NCBI GenBank assembly: GCA_946406115.1
Contig: OX291553.1
Coordinates: forward strand, 1,431,001 to 1,495,000
Reading direction: 5' to 3'
Origin: Apoda limacodes
Taxonomy: Eukaryota > Arthropoda > Insecta > Lepidoptera > Limacodidae
Length of the DNA: 64,000 bases
Shown: positions 1 through 11,699 of the stretch, one piece after another
How the letters are laid out: the number at the start of each line of letters is the position of its first letter
Position numbering within the stretch: the first letter of the stretch is position 1
Notes under the pieces: generated by a model
Seen by the model: the letters and a program-made list of their open reading frames with translations, nothing else
Told to the model about the DNA's origin: nothing
Database searches by the model: none
Position numbers and translations under genes: made by a program

Positions 1-540
1 TAATGACTATAGGCAATGGCCTATATTTAGACAGATACATGATCCTTAGCACGTATCTTGAAGCAATATCATTACTTCAGTCCCTTACGAACTAAATCTA
101 TTGTGAACCGTAACATTCGTCCATCTATCACGGTCGCCCGCACAGAAGAATCGTCACACTTTGCCCAAATAGTTTTCCGATAAGCCACAATCAATAAATC
201 TGTGGACACACTTTCCTTAGAATTCTTAATATCTCGTAATAAAATGGTTTCTTAGGTAATTCAGCACTTTTAACATACCTGATTGAATGGTATTTAGTTT
301 GCTGAGATGTTTCAGGATTCTCTACAAATTCTCTGTTGGTTTCCGGTGTGACGTGTAAAGCACTTATTTATTTAATCGTATGATAAAGTGTTATAGGCGA
401 AAATTTACAATAATTAGATAAAATTAAACGTGACATGATTTAAAAAGAAAATACTTATATATCAATGTTCAGGTCTCGGAGCCAATTGATGAAGTTAGGT
501 GTTAGATAATCTGCGTCGCTACATGGTCCCGGGGTACCGG
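1..540. other. No recognisable gene
   Basis: AT-rich sequence without a convincing reading frame or a repeat that recurs elsewhere in the window. I see no promoter, RNA gene or known element here. Confidence 0.5.
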
Positions 541-559
541 GGTCCCGGGTACGCGTCCA

Positions 560-1870
560 CAGGGCATCGCTTTAAAATGTGTTCCTTGGTCTGGACTCCC
601 TCGCCACAGTCGCAGACTGCGTTGTCTGACCATCCCCATTAGTGCCGGAGAAAGTTTCATCGACCGTGTCCTGTTTTTATTCTATTCAGACGGCCCCAGT
701 GTTTACGTGGCAGGCTAAAGCCTGTTTGGCTGTAAGGTCACTGCTCTGAGCATAGAAGCCATCCCTTGTAGCCCTACTCCACTCTGCTCTCCAGTGTTCG
801 TTGATTTGGAAATGTCTGACCGCCTGAGCGAATGCGTACGGGGGTTGTCTTGGCTTCAGTCTGTGCGATGGTGGGTAGACGAAGTCCTTGTGAACCGATA
901 GTGTAGGTCGGGATTCGATCTTTTCAACCTCTCTTTTTAGGGCATGTTTTCGTCGTAGGTGCGGCTCAGCACCGGGAGCCATTCCAACGGCGTGGATTTC
1001 ACGGTCGCGGAGATACATCGCATCGCTTCATTAAGTTTGGTTTCCACTTTGTTGATATGCGCACTCCCAAGTCACACTTGGCAGCAACACTCCGCGGCAG
1101 AGTAGACGAGAGCTATACCAGTCGTACGAAGACAGTCGGCGGATGCTTCCCAAGTTTTTCCGCAAAGTTTTTGGAGTATGTTATTGCGAGTGGAGAGTTT
1201 TTGGGCTAGCTTATTGAAATGCCCTTTGTATGTCAGCGATCTGTCGAGGGTTACGCCAAGGTATTTTGGAAAAGGATTGAAATTAAGTTTGTTCCCATTA
1301 AAGTGCACTGTAGGTAAGTAGTTGGCAAGGCTATTGTTTAGGTGAAAACATGATACTTTGGTCTTGCTAGTACTCGGGGTCAGTCGCCAGCACCCAAAAT
1401 ACGCAGAGAGCTTATCGAGATCAGCGGTCAGTATCTCCTCGCCAGTTATATAGTTATATAGTAGAATATAAACTATATACAGTATATAGTTTATTTCTCA
1501 AATCTGGCCAACTAAAGCAATATCGTTAGCATAGTAAACTTAGTAGCTGTAGTTGCAGGGTGGTCGTGGATATAGAGATTAAAGAATTGTGGGGCACGGA
1601 TCCTTGGGGCAGTCCATTATCCAACTTACGCTTGCGGCTTTTGGAGATACCGGGAAAGACCTCGAATTCTCTTTCACAGGAGTGGCAGAGTCTATGAATG
1701 GCTCTATTCGGGCAAGTAGTACTCGTTCAAGCAGTTTGAAAAAATAGCTCAAAAGTTATACCGGTCGGTAATTTTCAGGTTGGTTTTCGGATTTTCCTGG
1801 TTTCAGTGTAGCTATCACTTTGGTTAGTTTTCTGGGGGTACGGCAGTACCCCCGCCAATTCGAGCAAAAA
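560..1870 (-). mobile_element. Decayed non-LTR retrotransposon, reverse transcriptase part
   Basis: Read on the minus strand, the pieces come in the order of a LINE reverse transcriptase. Around 1740-1800 is a fingers motif like ENYRPV and FKLLERVLLARIEPFID. At 1500-1610 is a palm remnant with PQFFNLYIHDHPATT followed by a lost YADD box. At 1072-1308 is the thumb, YLGVTLDRSLTYKGHF, followed by the NNILQKLCGKTWEAS stretch. The C-terminal region at 590-1018 ends in a zinc-like CDCGEGVQTKEHI motif near 600-640. Frameshifts and stops separate the pieces, so it cannot make an enzyme. The family looks like an I/Jockey-type LINE, but the clade is not certain. No endonuclease or ORF1 is visible, as expected for a 5'-truncated copy. 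Confidence 0.8.
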
Positions 1871-1879
1871 CAGGCCACA

Positions 1880-3410
1880 AGACAGAGAGTGGGCATTAAG
1901 AAAATTCGTTGTTGATATTTAAGAAGTAGAGGGTACTGGAAGGAAAAAAGGGAGGTCTATCTACAAAAAGAAATGAGATGACATCAAAAACAAAACTTGG
2001 TAAAAACACCAAGTCTTTGCGAGATCAGTTCTTCAACCGGGAACCCGTTCAACCTGCAGGCGGCCAGCGGTCAGCCGTTTCATCAGGTCTCCCTGACCGC
2101 CGTACCATGAAGCCGCGACTACGCCGAGCAATGACAGCCAACAAACACCGCTGGTCATCTGCTGTCCGCAGTGAATCCTCAAAGAGCTCTGGCAACCTTA
2201 CTCACCGTCAAAAACACAACACTACTCAATCTTAGTGTTATTATGGCAGCGGTTTTGTGTAAAGTGGAGGTACTTCCCCAGTTCGGGCCGCTCATTCGAG
2301 CAAGTACTCGCTATGCCCCGCTTTAATTGTTGGGGCGGCTTGTTCGAGCGAGTACTTGCTGTGCCCTACCTCTTTTTAAAACCTACCTCTTTAGTTAAAT
2401 ATCCATAAGCTGTCTAGGGATTCAGTATTTAAAAATAAAAATGTTAGTAGTTTTACTGTTTATCTAAATATAGTACCTAACCATTGCTTAGTTTAGTACC
2501 AGTGAGATGTCTAAGGATTCTGTATTTAACCCTAGATCACTAACTTTATTTTGCGACGCTTGAAACGAACGACTGCGGTATTTTATAAAGGAGGTTAAAG
2601 GGTTTAATTACCATCAAATGTGATCGTGTTTGTTTTAATAATATTATTTCTTATGTTTCTATTGACTAATATGGCATATTTATTAGTCAAACAGCCTTAC
2701 GAATGAGATCACAGTTTGCAAGCAAAATGAACGAGAGCAACGTTTTTAAAGTTCTTATTTGATATAAATACACTTGTGACAAACATCAAGTTTGTGTACC
2801 TCGCACAACGTTTTATTGCATTTGGAACACAAACGCATTGGACATAAAGCGCATATTATATTTACCTTTCATCTCATAGCTGCAGATAATGTAAGTACGC
2901 TAATGATGGATCTTATTTCATAATCATCTGCCTGTCCCTATGAAGATTAAATTTTTTGTAATTTTGAGATTTTATTTCTATCTCTGCGTTGGTGTGGATC
3001 ACAATAATGTCAATCATAAAAAAAGAGAAGCGTTGCAGAGTATCTAATTCATTTTTGCTTGAGTGTGTAGGACCAGGTCTAACATGCACTATATTTGCTT
3101 GTAGCTGTTCTGCTTTTTGACCTTGAGTTTATAGTGATGTCCACTTGTGCTCGTCTTTTCCATGAAGAATATTACGCGATGGTGTATTATCAAATCGCTC
3201 GAATGTACTGAAGAGCTAGGTATCGAGGCTTCAATAGATTGCAGGGGAGATGTATGACTACTTGCGTAATCATTTTGACCTGAAAATTACTTTTAGATCT
3301 AAAGAAATTTTTCACCATCACCATCTGTTTCATAAGCTGGATCAACCTCAACGTGATTTTCTCTCTCACTCCCTGATAAATTTTCATCGTTGTTTTTGCC
3401 TTGTAGTAAT
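1880..3410. other. Gene-poor stretch with short GC-rich repeat
   Basis: Mostly anonymous. An 85-codon plus-strand frame at 1978-2235 is rich in Arg and Ser and resembles no family I know; its opposite strand looks like a lepidopteran repeat, so I do not call it a gene. Two imperfect copies of a roughly 35-base unit with the words GAGCAAGTACTCGCTATGCCC and GAGCGAGTACTTGCTGTGCCC (one base longer than a core motif shared by both) lie at about 2286-2320 and 2331-2366. Nothing is recognised from 2400 to 3410. Confidence 0.4.
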
Positions 3411-3412
3411 AA

Positions 3413-4470
3413 TAGTCAAAGTTATGTAATACTATGTTTCGTAATTCGGTTAACAATGTTGTGGATTTCTACCGAGAAGAATCCGGCAAGAAACTCGATA
3501 GTTACTGTTTTAAAAAAATCATAAAAAAAACAAATACGATCAATGTTTTAATTAAAATTTAAGTCGTACAATTTTATAAAATTTCCATTTTAATTTGGAT
3601 TACCTGTGCGCCCTGCAATTGAACATCTTTAGTCTCATGAATGTTTATCATTTACATAGCCTGAAATATTGTAGTTTGCATTTTTACAAAGTTGTTGTTT
3701 GATAAAATATTTAAATATACTTATTGAAAGCTTTTGAATATTATTAGAAACTTTGATGTAAAAGGATACATTGTAAATGTATACAACATTGCCCCATTAA
3801 AGAGTAACTAATTTTGTGTAGACGTGTATCATGCACCAACAGCTTATTTTTACTTCTAGTATTTACTTTGTGAACGTCACTTTTCTTGCTGAAACTATTG
3901 ATATTTTTATGTACATATAAAAGATTTTCATATATGTACTGCGACGCTAAAGTTAAAATATTTATTTCCCTAAACCTATCCCTCAGAGATATTCTAGATA
4001 CTAATTTGTAAATAGCACGAATTACCCGTTTTTGTAACACAAATATTGTATTTAAATCAGCAGCGCTACCCCATAACCACCATACATACCATATGTCTTT
4101 AAATTATGGAAATAGCTAATATTACTATTTTTGCAGTGTCAACATCCGTCAATTGTCTTATTTTCTTGATCGCCTACACAGCAGAGCTAAGATTTTTGGC
4201 TAGGTTATGAATATGAGGACCCCATTGAAGTTTGGAGACCAGCGTTATGCCAAGAAAGACTGTGGAATCAGCAAGTCCTAATTGCTCGCCAAACAAATTA
4301 TTAGCGTTAAACCAATTTAAAATTTTAGAAATGGTAATGCCATTAATTGCTAATATAATTTTATTCATTATAAAATATTTGTCGTCGCTTAACTTTAAAA
4401 AGTAAAGAGGTGTCATCAGCATAAGCATAAGATAAAGCAAACTCAATAAAACTATTTTAAGCTTTCCTAT
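3413..4470 (-). mobile_element. LINE remnant: reverse transcriptase thumb, C-terminus and 3' UTR
   Basis: On the minus strand, 4174-4446 carries a worn RT palm and thumb (the words ILNWFNANNLF and then VFLGITLVSKLQWGPHI). At 3744-4040 is the C-terminal end (KRVIRAIYKLVSRISLRDRF, then LLVHDTRLHKISYS). It is followed by a 3' UTR at about 3413-3510 with the signature GTTTCTTGCCGGATTCTTCT. The same signature follows the same C-terminal words on the plus strand at 46565-47372, so these are two copies of one family. The coding part is broken by frameshifts. No endonuclease or ORF1 is present; it is a 5'-truncated copy. Confidence 0.8.
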
Positions 4471-5240
4471 ATTAGGTTAAACTTGGCAAAGGTGTCATGC
4501 ACAAAAACGTCTAAGCGCTTACAAAGCCGTCTTAAAATTAAAAAAAAAAGTAAATAAAGTATTATTTAAGAACTTGCTTTTCTTAAAACATAAGAATCAT
4601 ATAAAAATTTAATCTAACCGAAAATTGTACTAAGACGTAAAAATAAATTTTCAAAATCAATATACTTTTTTTATATCCACGTACGACTGCGAGAAAAGCA
4701 AGGCCCTACCCCTGGTACAACTCTGGGAGGGGGTTGTTGGTCAAAGTAACTGTGGAATATTGTATTGTCATCTGAGCTCAGTAAGTATAGAAAATTTCAT
4801 CGAAGGGCGATAACAGGAAGTATGTTTAATTAAGCTTCCAAGATTCCACCACAAGATGGAAGGGAAAACAAATGAAAAAGGAAGCATTGTGAGTTAAATA
4901 AAAGCAAGTAAAAATTTCAGTTTTTTTTATATTTGATAAAAACATTTTTTAACAAACTTTAAATCAGAAAGCTGTTTAAGGTCATTTAGAATTAATAATA
5001 GTACGATTTTTATCACAAACCATTTGTTTCACACTATTATAAGCAATGTTTTAAAATATACTTCTGTTTTACAAATAGGCAATAACATTAACAAACTCAG
5101 TCAGAGTTTAGACGTTAGATTCTGTACAAGCATACACGTAAGCCCATTGATCGAAGATTTAATTCTTTCTTAAAATATCTATCACGAAATAACAAGAATT
5201 CAAAAATATTCCAAAATTAATGTTCTAAATGATGGCAATT
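4471..5240. other. No recognisable gene
   Basis: AT-rich sequence between a LINE remnant and the 20-bp minisatellite. No frame, RNA or repeat family is recognised. Confidence 0.4.
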
Positions 5241-5660
5241 ACAGTATTAAAGTATATATTACAGTATTAAAATATATATTACAGTATTAAAGTATATATT
5301 ACAGTATTAAAGTATATATTACAGTATTAAAGTATATATTACAGTATTAAAGTATATATTACAGTATTAAAGTATATATTACAGTATTAAAGTATATATT
5401 ACAGTATTAAAGTATATATTACAGTATTAAAGTATATATTACAGTATTAAAGTATATATTACAGTATTAAAGTATATATTACAGTATTAAAGTATATATT
5501 ACAGTATTAAAGTATATATTACAGTATTAAAGTATATATTACAGTATTAAAGTATATATTACAGTATTAAAGTATATATTACAGTATTAAAGTATATATT
5601 ACAGTATTAAAGTATATATTACAGTATTAAAGTATATATTACAGTATTAAAGTATATATT
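5241..5660. repeat. 20-bp minisatellite, 21 copies
   Basis: The unit ACAGTATTAAAGTATATATT is repeated head to tail 21 times (420 bases). Every copy is identical except the second, which has A for G at unit position 11. Such uniformity points to recent expansion or homogenisation. There are no spacers. The flanks are unrelated AT-rich DNA. Confidence 0.99.
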
Positions 5661-5824
5661 ACTCAAACGCTAAAAGCTCTTGATGCGTTTTGAGCTTTTT
5701 AACGGCTGAAAAAGCTTTCAAACGGAATGCTTTAAAGTGCCACTTAAAAAACAAAAGATATAGCAGCGAATAATTACTTACTATGTACTGGGCTACCAGG
5801 GGTGGTTACAGGATTTCATTAAGA

Positions 5825-5967
5825 GGGGGGGGGGGGGGATTGTGACAAAGCCGGCGAACAGATAGATACAAGTCAGACACAGTCATGGGTGAGTAATTAT
5901 TTTTATTTTTGAGTTTTTACGACTCTCGAATTGTGGCCACACGATAAAGGGGGGGGGGGGGGGGGGG
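5825..5967. repeat. Two poly-G tracts
   Basis: Runs of 14 G (5825-5838) and 19 G (5949-5967) lie 110 bases apart in otherwise AT-rich DNA. They could form G-quadruplexes in principle. Their lengths may be unreliable, because long homopolymers are error-prone in sequencing. Confidence 0.9.
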
Positions 5968-6049
5968 CTATGCCCCCTCCTACCCGTCACTATATATTAT
6001 GATAAACTTGCAGCTTTTCACTGTTGGGTATTTTTATCTAGTTCCAACT

Positions 6050-6168
6050 ATTAAGGGTAGTTGTATGAGTATTATAATTTAATTCCAGTGCACTAATTAA
6101 GGTATATGTAAGACTATCATTATTTTGTTTCAGTGCACCAATTAAGGTAGTTGTATGACTATAATTGA
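6050..6168. repeat. 45/46-bp tandem repeat, about 2.6 copies
   Basis: Diverged copies start at 6050, 6096 and 6141 with ATTAAGG(G/T) and run through a CCAGTGCAC or TCAGTGCAC word. The function is unknown and it is probably neutral. Confidence 0.75.
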
Positions 6169-6651
6169 AATCCTGAATATTTTTTATTGTAATAAATTAT
6201 CGTTTCAATCCCAGCCTGTAAAAGTTCACTGCTGAGCTAAAGGCTCGCACACGTGATTCCACTACGACTAAGATAATGACGATAAAAACCAAACTATTGA
6301 CAAAACTTTGTATGAGAAAAAAATATAACAAAAGTGTCTGTTCACAAATACTAGGTATATATTATTAGTCCTTCCTACAGCGCTCTATAACCTTAAATAT
6401 CTTACATAACTATTTATTTCTATCAAATGCCAAAAGTACTAAAAAGGAACTACGGATTATAATGTTCCGGGCATTGTTGCTAAAAAAAGAAACCAATGTC
6501 TATTTATTAATCCAATGTCAAATCACAAAATGTAAAGTGCCAATAACACTGTTTCATATTGTAGGACACCGCACCGTAGTCAAATGACAAAAAGGTAAGT
6601 TTAACAAAAACGTATCCTGCCTCTGTACGACTGACGTTACCTTAATGTAAT

Positions 6652-6929
6652 TCTACTCTATATTATAAATGTGAAAGTTTGTATGGATGGATGTTTGTTA
6701 CTCAATCAGGCTTTAACGAATGGGCGGATAGGGATGAAACTTGGCATACATATAGGTTAGGTCCTGGAATAGCTTTAACGACTGGGCGGATAGGGATGAA
6801 ACTTGGCATACATATAGGTCAGGTCCTGGAATAGCATATATAGACTACCCGATTTTATAACCGAATTTAGGGCGGGCGGAGCCGCTGGAAAATAGTTTAC
6901 CTAATTAAGGAGTCGCTGGCACAGTCTAG
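6652..6929 (+). mobile_element. Short non-autonomous Helitron (Lep1-like), copy A
   Basis: It starts TCTACTCTATATTATAAATG and ends in GCCGCTGGAAAATAG...CACAGTCTAG followed by T, as expected for a Helitron (5' TC, 3' CTAG, host A/T insertion). The interior has the words GGATGTTTGTTACTCAATC and GGGATGAAACTTGGCA shared with copy B at 22235-22543. A segment of about 62 bp (the GGGCGGATAGGGATGAAACT unit) is tandemly duplicated between about 6711 and 6834. It codes for nothing and needs an autonomous Helitron to move. Confidence 0.8.
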
Positions 6930-7080
6930 TTATGTATTATTGCATTTTCTAATTTCATTAATTGAATTTAGATAGCATAAAACATCAAAACAATGACGTG
7001 TTTTTATACTTAATTTAATATTGAAAAATAAAAGTGTGTAGTCAGATAAAAATAATCTAGCCTAGATCGATCTGCAAAGA

Positions 7081-7150
7081 GCGTGCCGTTCCACAAAGCG
7101 CGTGCCGTTTCACGTGTGCCGTTCCACAAAAAGCATGCCGTTCCACGTGT
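7081..7150. repeat. Degenerate GC-rich tandem repeat
   Basis: About four imperfect copies of a unit built on GTGCCGTTCCACAAA or GTGCCGTTCCACGTG. It stands out as a GC-rich island inside AT-rich DNA. A minus-strand frame across it (7010-7216) is only the read-out of the repeat. Confidence 0.7.
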
Positions 7151-7560
7151 GCTTACATTTCGGCGCGCTTGATATGCATGTCCGTCTCTCTTTTTTAAAA
7201 AAAATAATTGACACATATAGCATTAGTTAGACACATTTTTATATCTACCAAACTGCACAGAACTTTCTCGGTAGTAGTTCTCGTTATTCTATAGATACAT
7301 AACTAACTTTAGTATTTACATAATATAGATAATTTGGTGTCTTTGTCAAAGTTCCCTTAACAAAGAATAAAAATATCTTATACAAAATATGCAAGTAAGT
7401 AAAAAATTTACACAATTTACTGATTAAAAGGAAGGATTATTTATTTTGTATGATACTAAATCTAAGAGTGCATTTATGTATTACCTATTAACTATGTAAA
7501 AATTAAAAAGAGAAAACGTTTATCGAGCTTCATAGTTGTACAAAACAATTCTTGAGTATA

Positions 7561-7628
7561 ATACACAAAGTAAAGTATAATACACAAAGTAAAGTAATAC
7601 ACAAAGTAAAGTATAATACACAAAGTAA
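7561..7628. repeat. 17-19-bp tandem repeat, four copies
   Basis: Copies of ATACACAAAGTAAAGTATA start at 7561, 7580, 7597 and 7616; the third step is shortened to 17. Confidence 0.95.
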
Positions 7629-7713
7629 GTACTTCAATATAATTTGCTGATGTAATATTCCCTGAACACACTTTTTAGATGTTCTTTTGATTTAATTATT
7701 CTTGTTAAATCTT

Positions 7714-8741
7714 TAGTCATAATTCACTGTCGCGTTCTTTTACCGTAATAGTTTCGTGTATTACCTTTCTCCTTTTTCTTCCTACGATGGACTGCGCGCC
7801 GGCTCGCCCCGGAGTGGAAATTAGTTCTGGAATAGTCGCGGACGAGTTTGCAAGCATTTGTGTACAAGCACCCGCGTATAGCGTTGTTAGTGGTAGCCTT
7901 GGTAGCCGCTTTTGAATTTTCGGAGGAGTTCGGGAACGTCCAGTACAAGTTTAAGTTCGTTTCTGTCGACGCGATTTTGTGTGAAACAGTGTGTTAAAAG
8001 AGTAATTTAAACGGCAAGTGTACCAGTGACATTGCGATGGGTGATTTCGACGTGCTGATCTGTGAGATAGCGTCGCGACGCCCGGGTGACACTACACCTT
8101 TTCCTCTGCGCAAAGTAACTGTAGCCGCCACGATGACTAATACTAAACCCTACTCGTCTATTTTGTAGCAGATTCCTAATGTTTTATAGTTAGTTTTCTT
8201 CCCTTAGAGTAGGCCTCTTCGTAGACAACATAAGAACTGACTGACGCCTAGGTTACTACCACCAGTTCCGCCGCGACGCGCCCTTCCCACTGCGCTATAA
8301 GGTGAGAAATATACTAACACGGATTGTAAAACACTGGTAGTAAGTGCGTTGTTGTACACGGCGGATTGACTAACCTTATGCGTCGATAGAATCCGTCGGT
8401 AGGTACTTAGTTACTAGTTTGTTAACTTGAATTTAAGTTAAGGTATTTAAGTTAGGTATTGTTTAGGTATATAGGTATTGACATAAGAGATACGGCTTGG
8501 AAGTTAGTAATTACTTAGTTAATTAGGTTACAAAAATAGATAAGGGTTCCACGCGCAAATATACGATTATAACTTAGGGTTCCCCAAATTTAGTTTTTTT
8601 TTTCGGTGTATGTTTTAGATAATAGTTAGTTTGTATTGCTAATTAGGGTAATTTCGATAAAAGTTTTCATTGCTAATTAGGTTTTATAATTATTTTTTTA
8701 TCTTTTGATTATTTTTTGTGTGGATTTCGTCATCGCTAACG
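7714..8741 (+). other. Putative LTR/leader region of a BEL/Pao element
   Basis: This stretch precedes the gag remnant at 8742 and is much richer in CpG and in GC blocks than its surroundings to about 8400, then turns AT-rich with many TAGGTA words. That is what a promoter-bearing LTR plus leader could look like, but no second LTR copy is in the window, so its limits are unknown. Two small frames (ATG at 7786, 42 codons; ATG at 8037, 43 codons) match nothing I know. Confidence 0.3.
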
Positions 8742-9890
8742 ATGTCTAAAACAAGGGCGAGAGTTTTGGATGTCCTGAAATGGTTAGCGTTGGCTAAGCT
8801 TAATATAGGGAACCCGGGCAGGTGACCGGATGGATGGAAGTGCTGAGCCAGGCCTACCGAGATCTGGTTGACTCAGACTTGGAGCCGGAGGCCATGGCCA
8901 AGATCCGGGCCAATATAGATCAGGCCAAGAAGATAACGGACGAGATCAGACAGGCTGTAGGAGATCTACATGAACTGAAACATGTCTTTCAGCCTGGTCG
9001 ACGGCCGCTCCGACCTGACATCGGCCCAAAAGTTGGCATATCTCTTGGCCTCGTTGGATGGGGAACCGCGTGGCCAGCATTTACCGTTGGACGACGCCAG
9101 TTCTACGGTGGCGCGGGAATTGCTGGATAAGCGTTACCAGAATGTGCGGCAGTTAGCAGACGTGAACGTCTCCGCCATTCTGGGACTACCACGGGTTCAG
9201 GACATTAAGAACCTACGGATTAGGTTCCTTAACGTCCTATTAGTCATGTTGAAGGTTGCCAGTGGAGGAATTGTCCTTTCCTCTCCTTCACATAGTTTTA
9301 GGAAAGCTGGCGGTGGACATGAAGAGCCGGTTCGAGTGCTCTCACGGGGGAGACACCCCGTTTCCCAAATTTGAAAATTTGGTGGGTTTTTTAAAAGAAG
9401 AGTGTCGTCGAGCAGATAAACTCGCTCTTTCTGAGCCCTCCACCTCGTACGCTATGACTAAGCCACCACCAGTGCAGTTGCCTAGATAACTGCCTAGACC
9501 TCAAGAAATGGGTGGTTGTGTGCTACGGCAGAGGCTGTTGGACCGCGGACGTGTGCCTATTGTCGTGGTAGGGATCCCATGGTGACCGAAACCAAATTAA
9601 TAAGTTCGCGGGGGTCGACGCAACATTGTGCGCAAGCGACGCTGGTGTTATACGAGTCTTGGTGCGGACCACGGGGTCGCTCCGTGCCCTTCCTCGGACA
9701 CTGTGTGTAGCGATTGTGGTGGTTCCCACCACACTATCATATGCCTCCCGCTGTCATCTGGACAACGCAGCGGGAGGTTAAATTTCGTAGACGCAACCCC
9801 TGTAGGGATGGTGAGCATTGTTGAGAAGCCGCGATTCGAGCGACGTCCTCCACCCTTCCGACCGGTAAATTCGACCTATGGGACGTATGG
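8742..9890 (+). pseudogene. gag: BEL/Pao retrotransposon gag, broken
   Basis: Gag is the structural protein of LTR retrotransposons. Here the frame at 8822-9130 gives a coiled N-terminal region. A shift to the frame at 8982-9374 gives the DUF1759-type core words RSDLTSAQKLAYLLASLDGE and ARELLDKRYQNVRQLAD. A further shift to 9256-9489 gives DMKSRFECS and FPKFENLVGFLKEECRRADK. After a gap, 9628-9780 encodes VCSDCGGSHHTIICLPL, a zinc-knuckle word (CX2CX3HX4C) of the BEL/Pao kind. At least three frameshifts make it non-functional. No protease or polymerase follows, because a LINE fragment begins at about 9889. The family call is firm from motif order; the exact start is a guess. Confidence 0.8.
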
Positions 9891-10336
9891 TGCACCCGGA
9901 TACCATCTTGGGCCTCTTGACTCGGTTCAACGACTGGCGGAGAGCATTGCCGACGATCCCAAACTCACTAGCCGTATCGAGTCCTTAAGTCTGAGGGGAG
10001 ACTTTGCCTCCCTGTGTGTGTTCTACCGCTTGTACAATGGGATGTGTTCTGAGGAATTGTTCGTAATTATGCCAACTATCAAAACCTACCATCGCACCGC
10101 TCGCCATCGGCAGGGAATTCATTCTCACACTTTAGAACTTAAATGGGCACGAATAGTGCGGTTCCAGAGAAACTTCCTCGCGCGTATGCTTGGGTTGTGG
10201 AAAGAGCTTTCTGCCAAGTTTTTTTCGAAGAACTACAATTTGGATTCCTTCAAAAGTTTTTAGATTTTTAGGCTACGGTGACCGCTTACCATCTGACGGA
10301 CTGTGAGCGTATTTGCCACCTTCGTTGCATAAAAAA
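9889..10336 (+). mobile_element. 5'-truncated LINE, C-terminus and 3' end
   Basis: The frame joins the gag remnant in register and continues with GAPGYHLGPLDSVQRL, DFASLCVFYRLYNG, CSEELF and RHRQGIHSHTLE. These are the last 120 or so residues of the same LINE found at 23261-24908 and 29516-30046 on the other strand. It ends with GGCTACGGTGACCGCTTACC and TTTGCCACCTTCGTTGCAT followed by an A-tail at about 10330. The copy is more diverged than the other two. The 211-aa open frame at 9628-10263 is therefore an accidental gag-LINE fusion. Confidence 0.85.
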
Positions 10337-11460
10337 ATAATTCCACTGTACTTTTCTAAAACACCTTATTATGGGAATTTTTAGCGACACGTTTATAAGT
10401 TTTTGGATTTTAGTTTTCATTTTTGTAAATAGAAGTCTTTTCTGGATCCTGTTTCCGTTCCTAAAAGTTGATCTCTGTTTTCCATCAAGTTTTGCAGTCA
10501 TTAGTCTGCCCATATTTGTGATTCGCGTTTTTTAATTGGGTTAAGCTGAGATGATATATAAATAAAGCAAAAATTTTTAGCTATTTTACTATATAATTCA
10601 CAAGGGTTTTCGATTTCCAGAAGTTCTTTCCATTTTATCTGATTCAACCTTTCATGTATAATTGAGTTACTATACTTTTGACGGGTAAAACATGGACAAA
10701 CTTCTTCTCACCGCTCTTCGCACATAAGTCACAATACTCACCAATCCCGTACCTTGCAGAAACCTCAAGAATACACCAAAGAAGACATCTTGTCGGGGAT
10801 AAGGAAGCTAGCCTGTCTTGTTTTAAACACCGCAGCTCTACGCGTGCTAGGTGCAGTAGCATTTTTTGAGCGTTTAAAGGCAAGAGTGTCGAACTGAGGT
10901 AATCGTCGGCACATATCACACATCTCTCTGCATTCTTCCTACGGACTCTATCTCTAGGGACTTTATTAAGGACTAAATTAGACCTATCCGTTGCCGATAG
11001 CTATACATCAAATTTAGTTAAGTGGTAAGCGTTAAGAAGTTCCATTGAAAAAAGAAACGCACAGACATATACATGAACCTTAAAAACGATATATACCTTT
11101 TAGACAGTTGAGTAAAAAGTATATTTAAAATTTTCTGTGACAGCAAAAACATATTAAATTATGATTTGATTGGTTAAAAACTGCAGACGCAATTTAGGCG
11201 TGACGTATGACGTGACGAAACTTCAGTTCCACTTTGACCATTTAGCTCTGGACCCCCAAAAACAGAGGAAACTCTTTTCCTGCCGGATTATTTAGAAAGC
11301 AAACGCATTTAATGTGCTGGAAAATTAGGGCGTATAAGATTATTGCTACTTACGTGGCAATACCTATATCTAAAGCAATGTGTAACATCTCGCCGCTACC
11401 GAGTCCCTCTTACATCTAAAGCAGTGTGTAAGCTCGTTGATATCAAGTCTCTTTTATCTT
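10337..11460. other. No recognisable gene
   Basis: No known element. Overlapping frames of 63-91 codons at 10644-10919 (minus) and 10678-10869 (plus) match nothing familiar. The minus strand in a third frame shows the word CDMCRRL, but not a complete finger. Confidence 0.4.
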
Positions 11461-11463
11461 AAC

Positions 11464-11555
11464 GATACTCGGTACACTCCGCCTGTCGATACTCGGTACA
11501 CTCCGCCTGTCAATACTCGGTACACTCTGCCTGTCGATACTCGGTCTCTCCACCT
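11464..11555. repeat. 24-bp tandem repeat, about 3.8 copies
   Basis: The unit GATACTCGGTACACTCCGCC plus TGTC begins at 11464, 11488, 11512 and 11536. Because 24 is a multiple of three, a plus-strand frame reads DTRYTPPV repeats. I treat the frame as a by-product. It shares the core ACTCGGTAC with the 18-bp array at 14071-14142. Confidence 0.95.
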
Positions 11556-11699
11556 GTTGATGTTCTGGTTTTGTTGGACTAATAAGAAAGCGCATTATGA
11601 AGACATCTCAATACTCGTAGACATGCAATAGCTATTTTTTTTTTACTCGTGGTACACCTAGATGAAATACGCGGGTGTACTAGCAATTTAGTGATGATT

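Noticed and set aside
686..1018. 110-codon minus frame as a gene
   Set aside because: It continues the C-terminal part of the LINE RT at 560-1870.
1978..2235. 85-codon Arg/Ser-rich plus frame
   Set aside because: Looks like the antisense of a repeat; no motif.
5241..5660. Repeat array as a CRISPR
   Set aside because: Units abut with no spacers, and the setting is an insect-like genome.
11437..11631. Frame with DTRYTPPV repeats
   Set aside because: A by-product of a 24-bp tandem repeat; no start context or other support.
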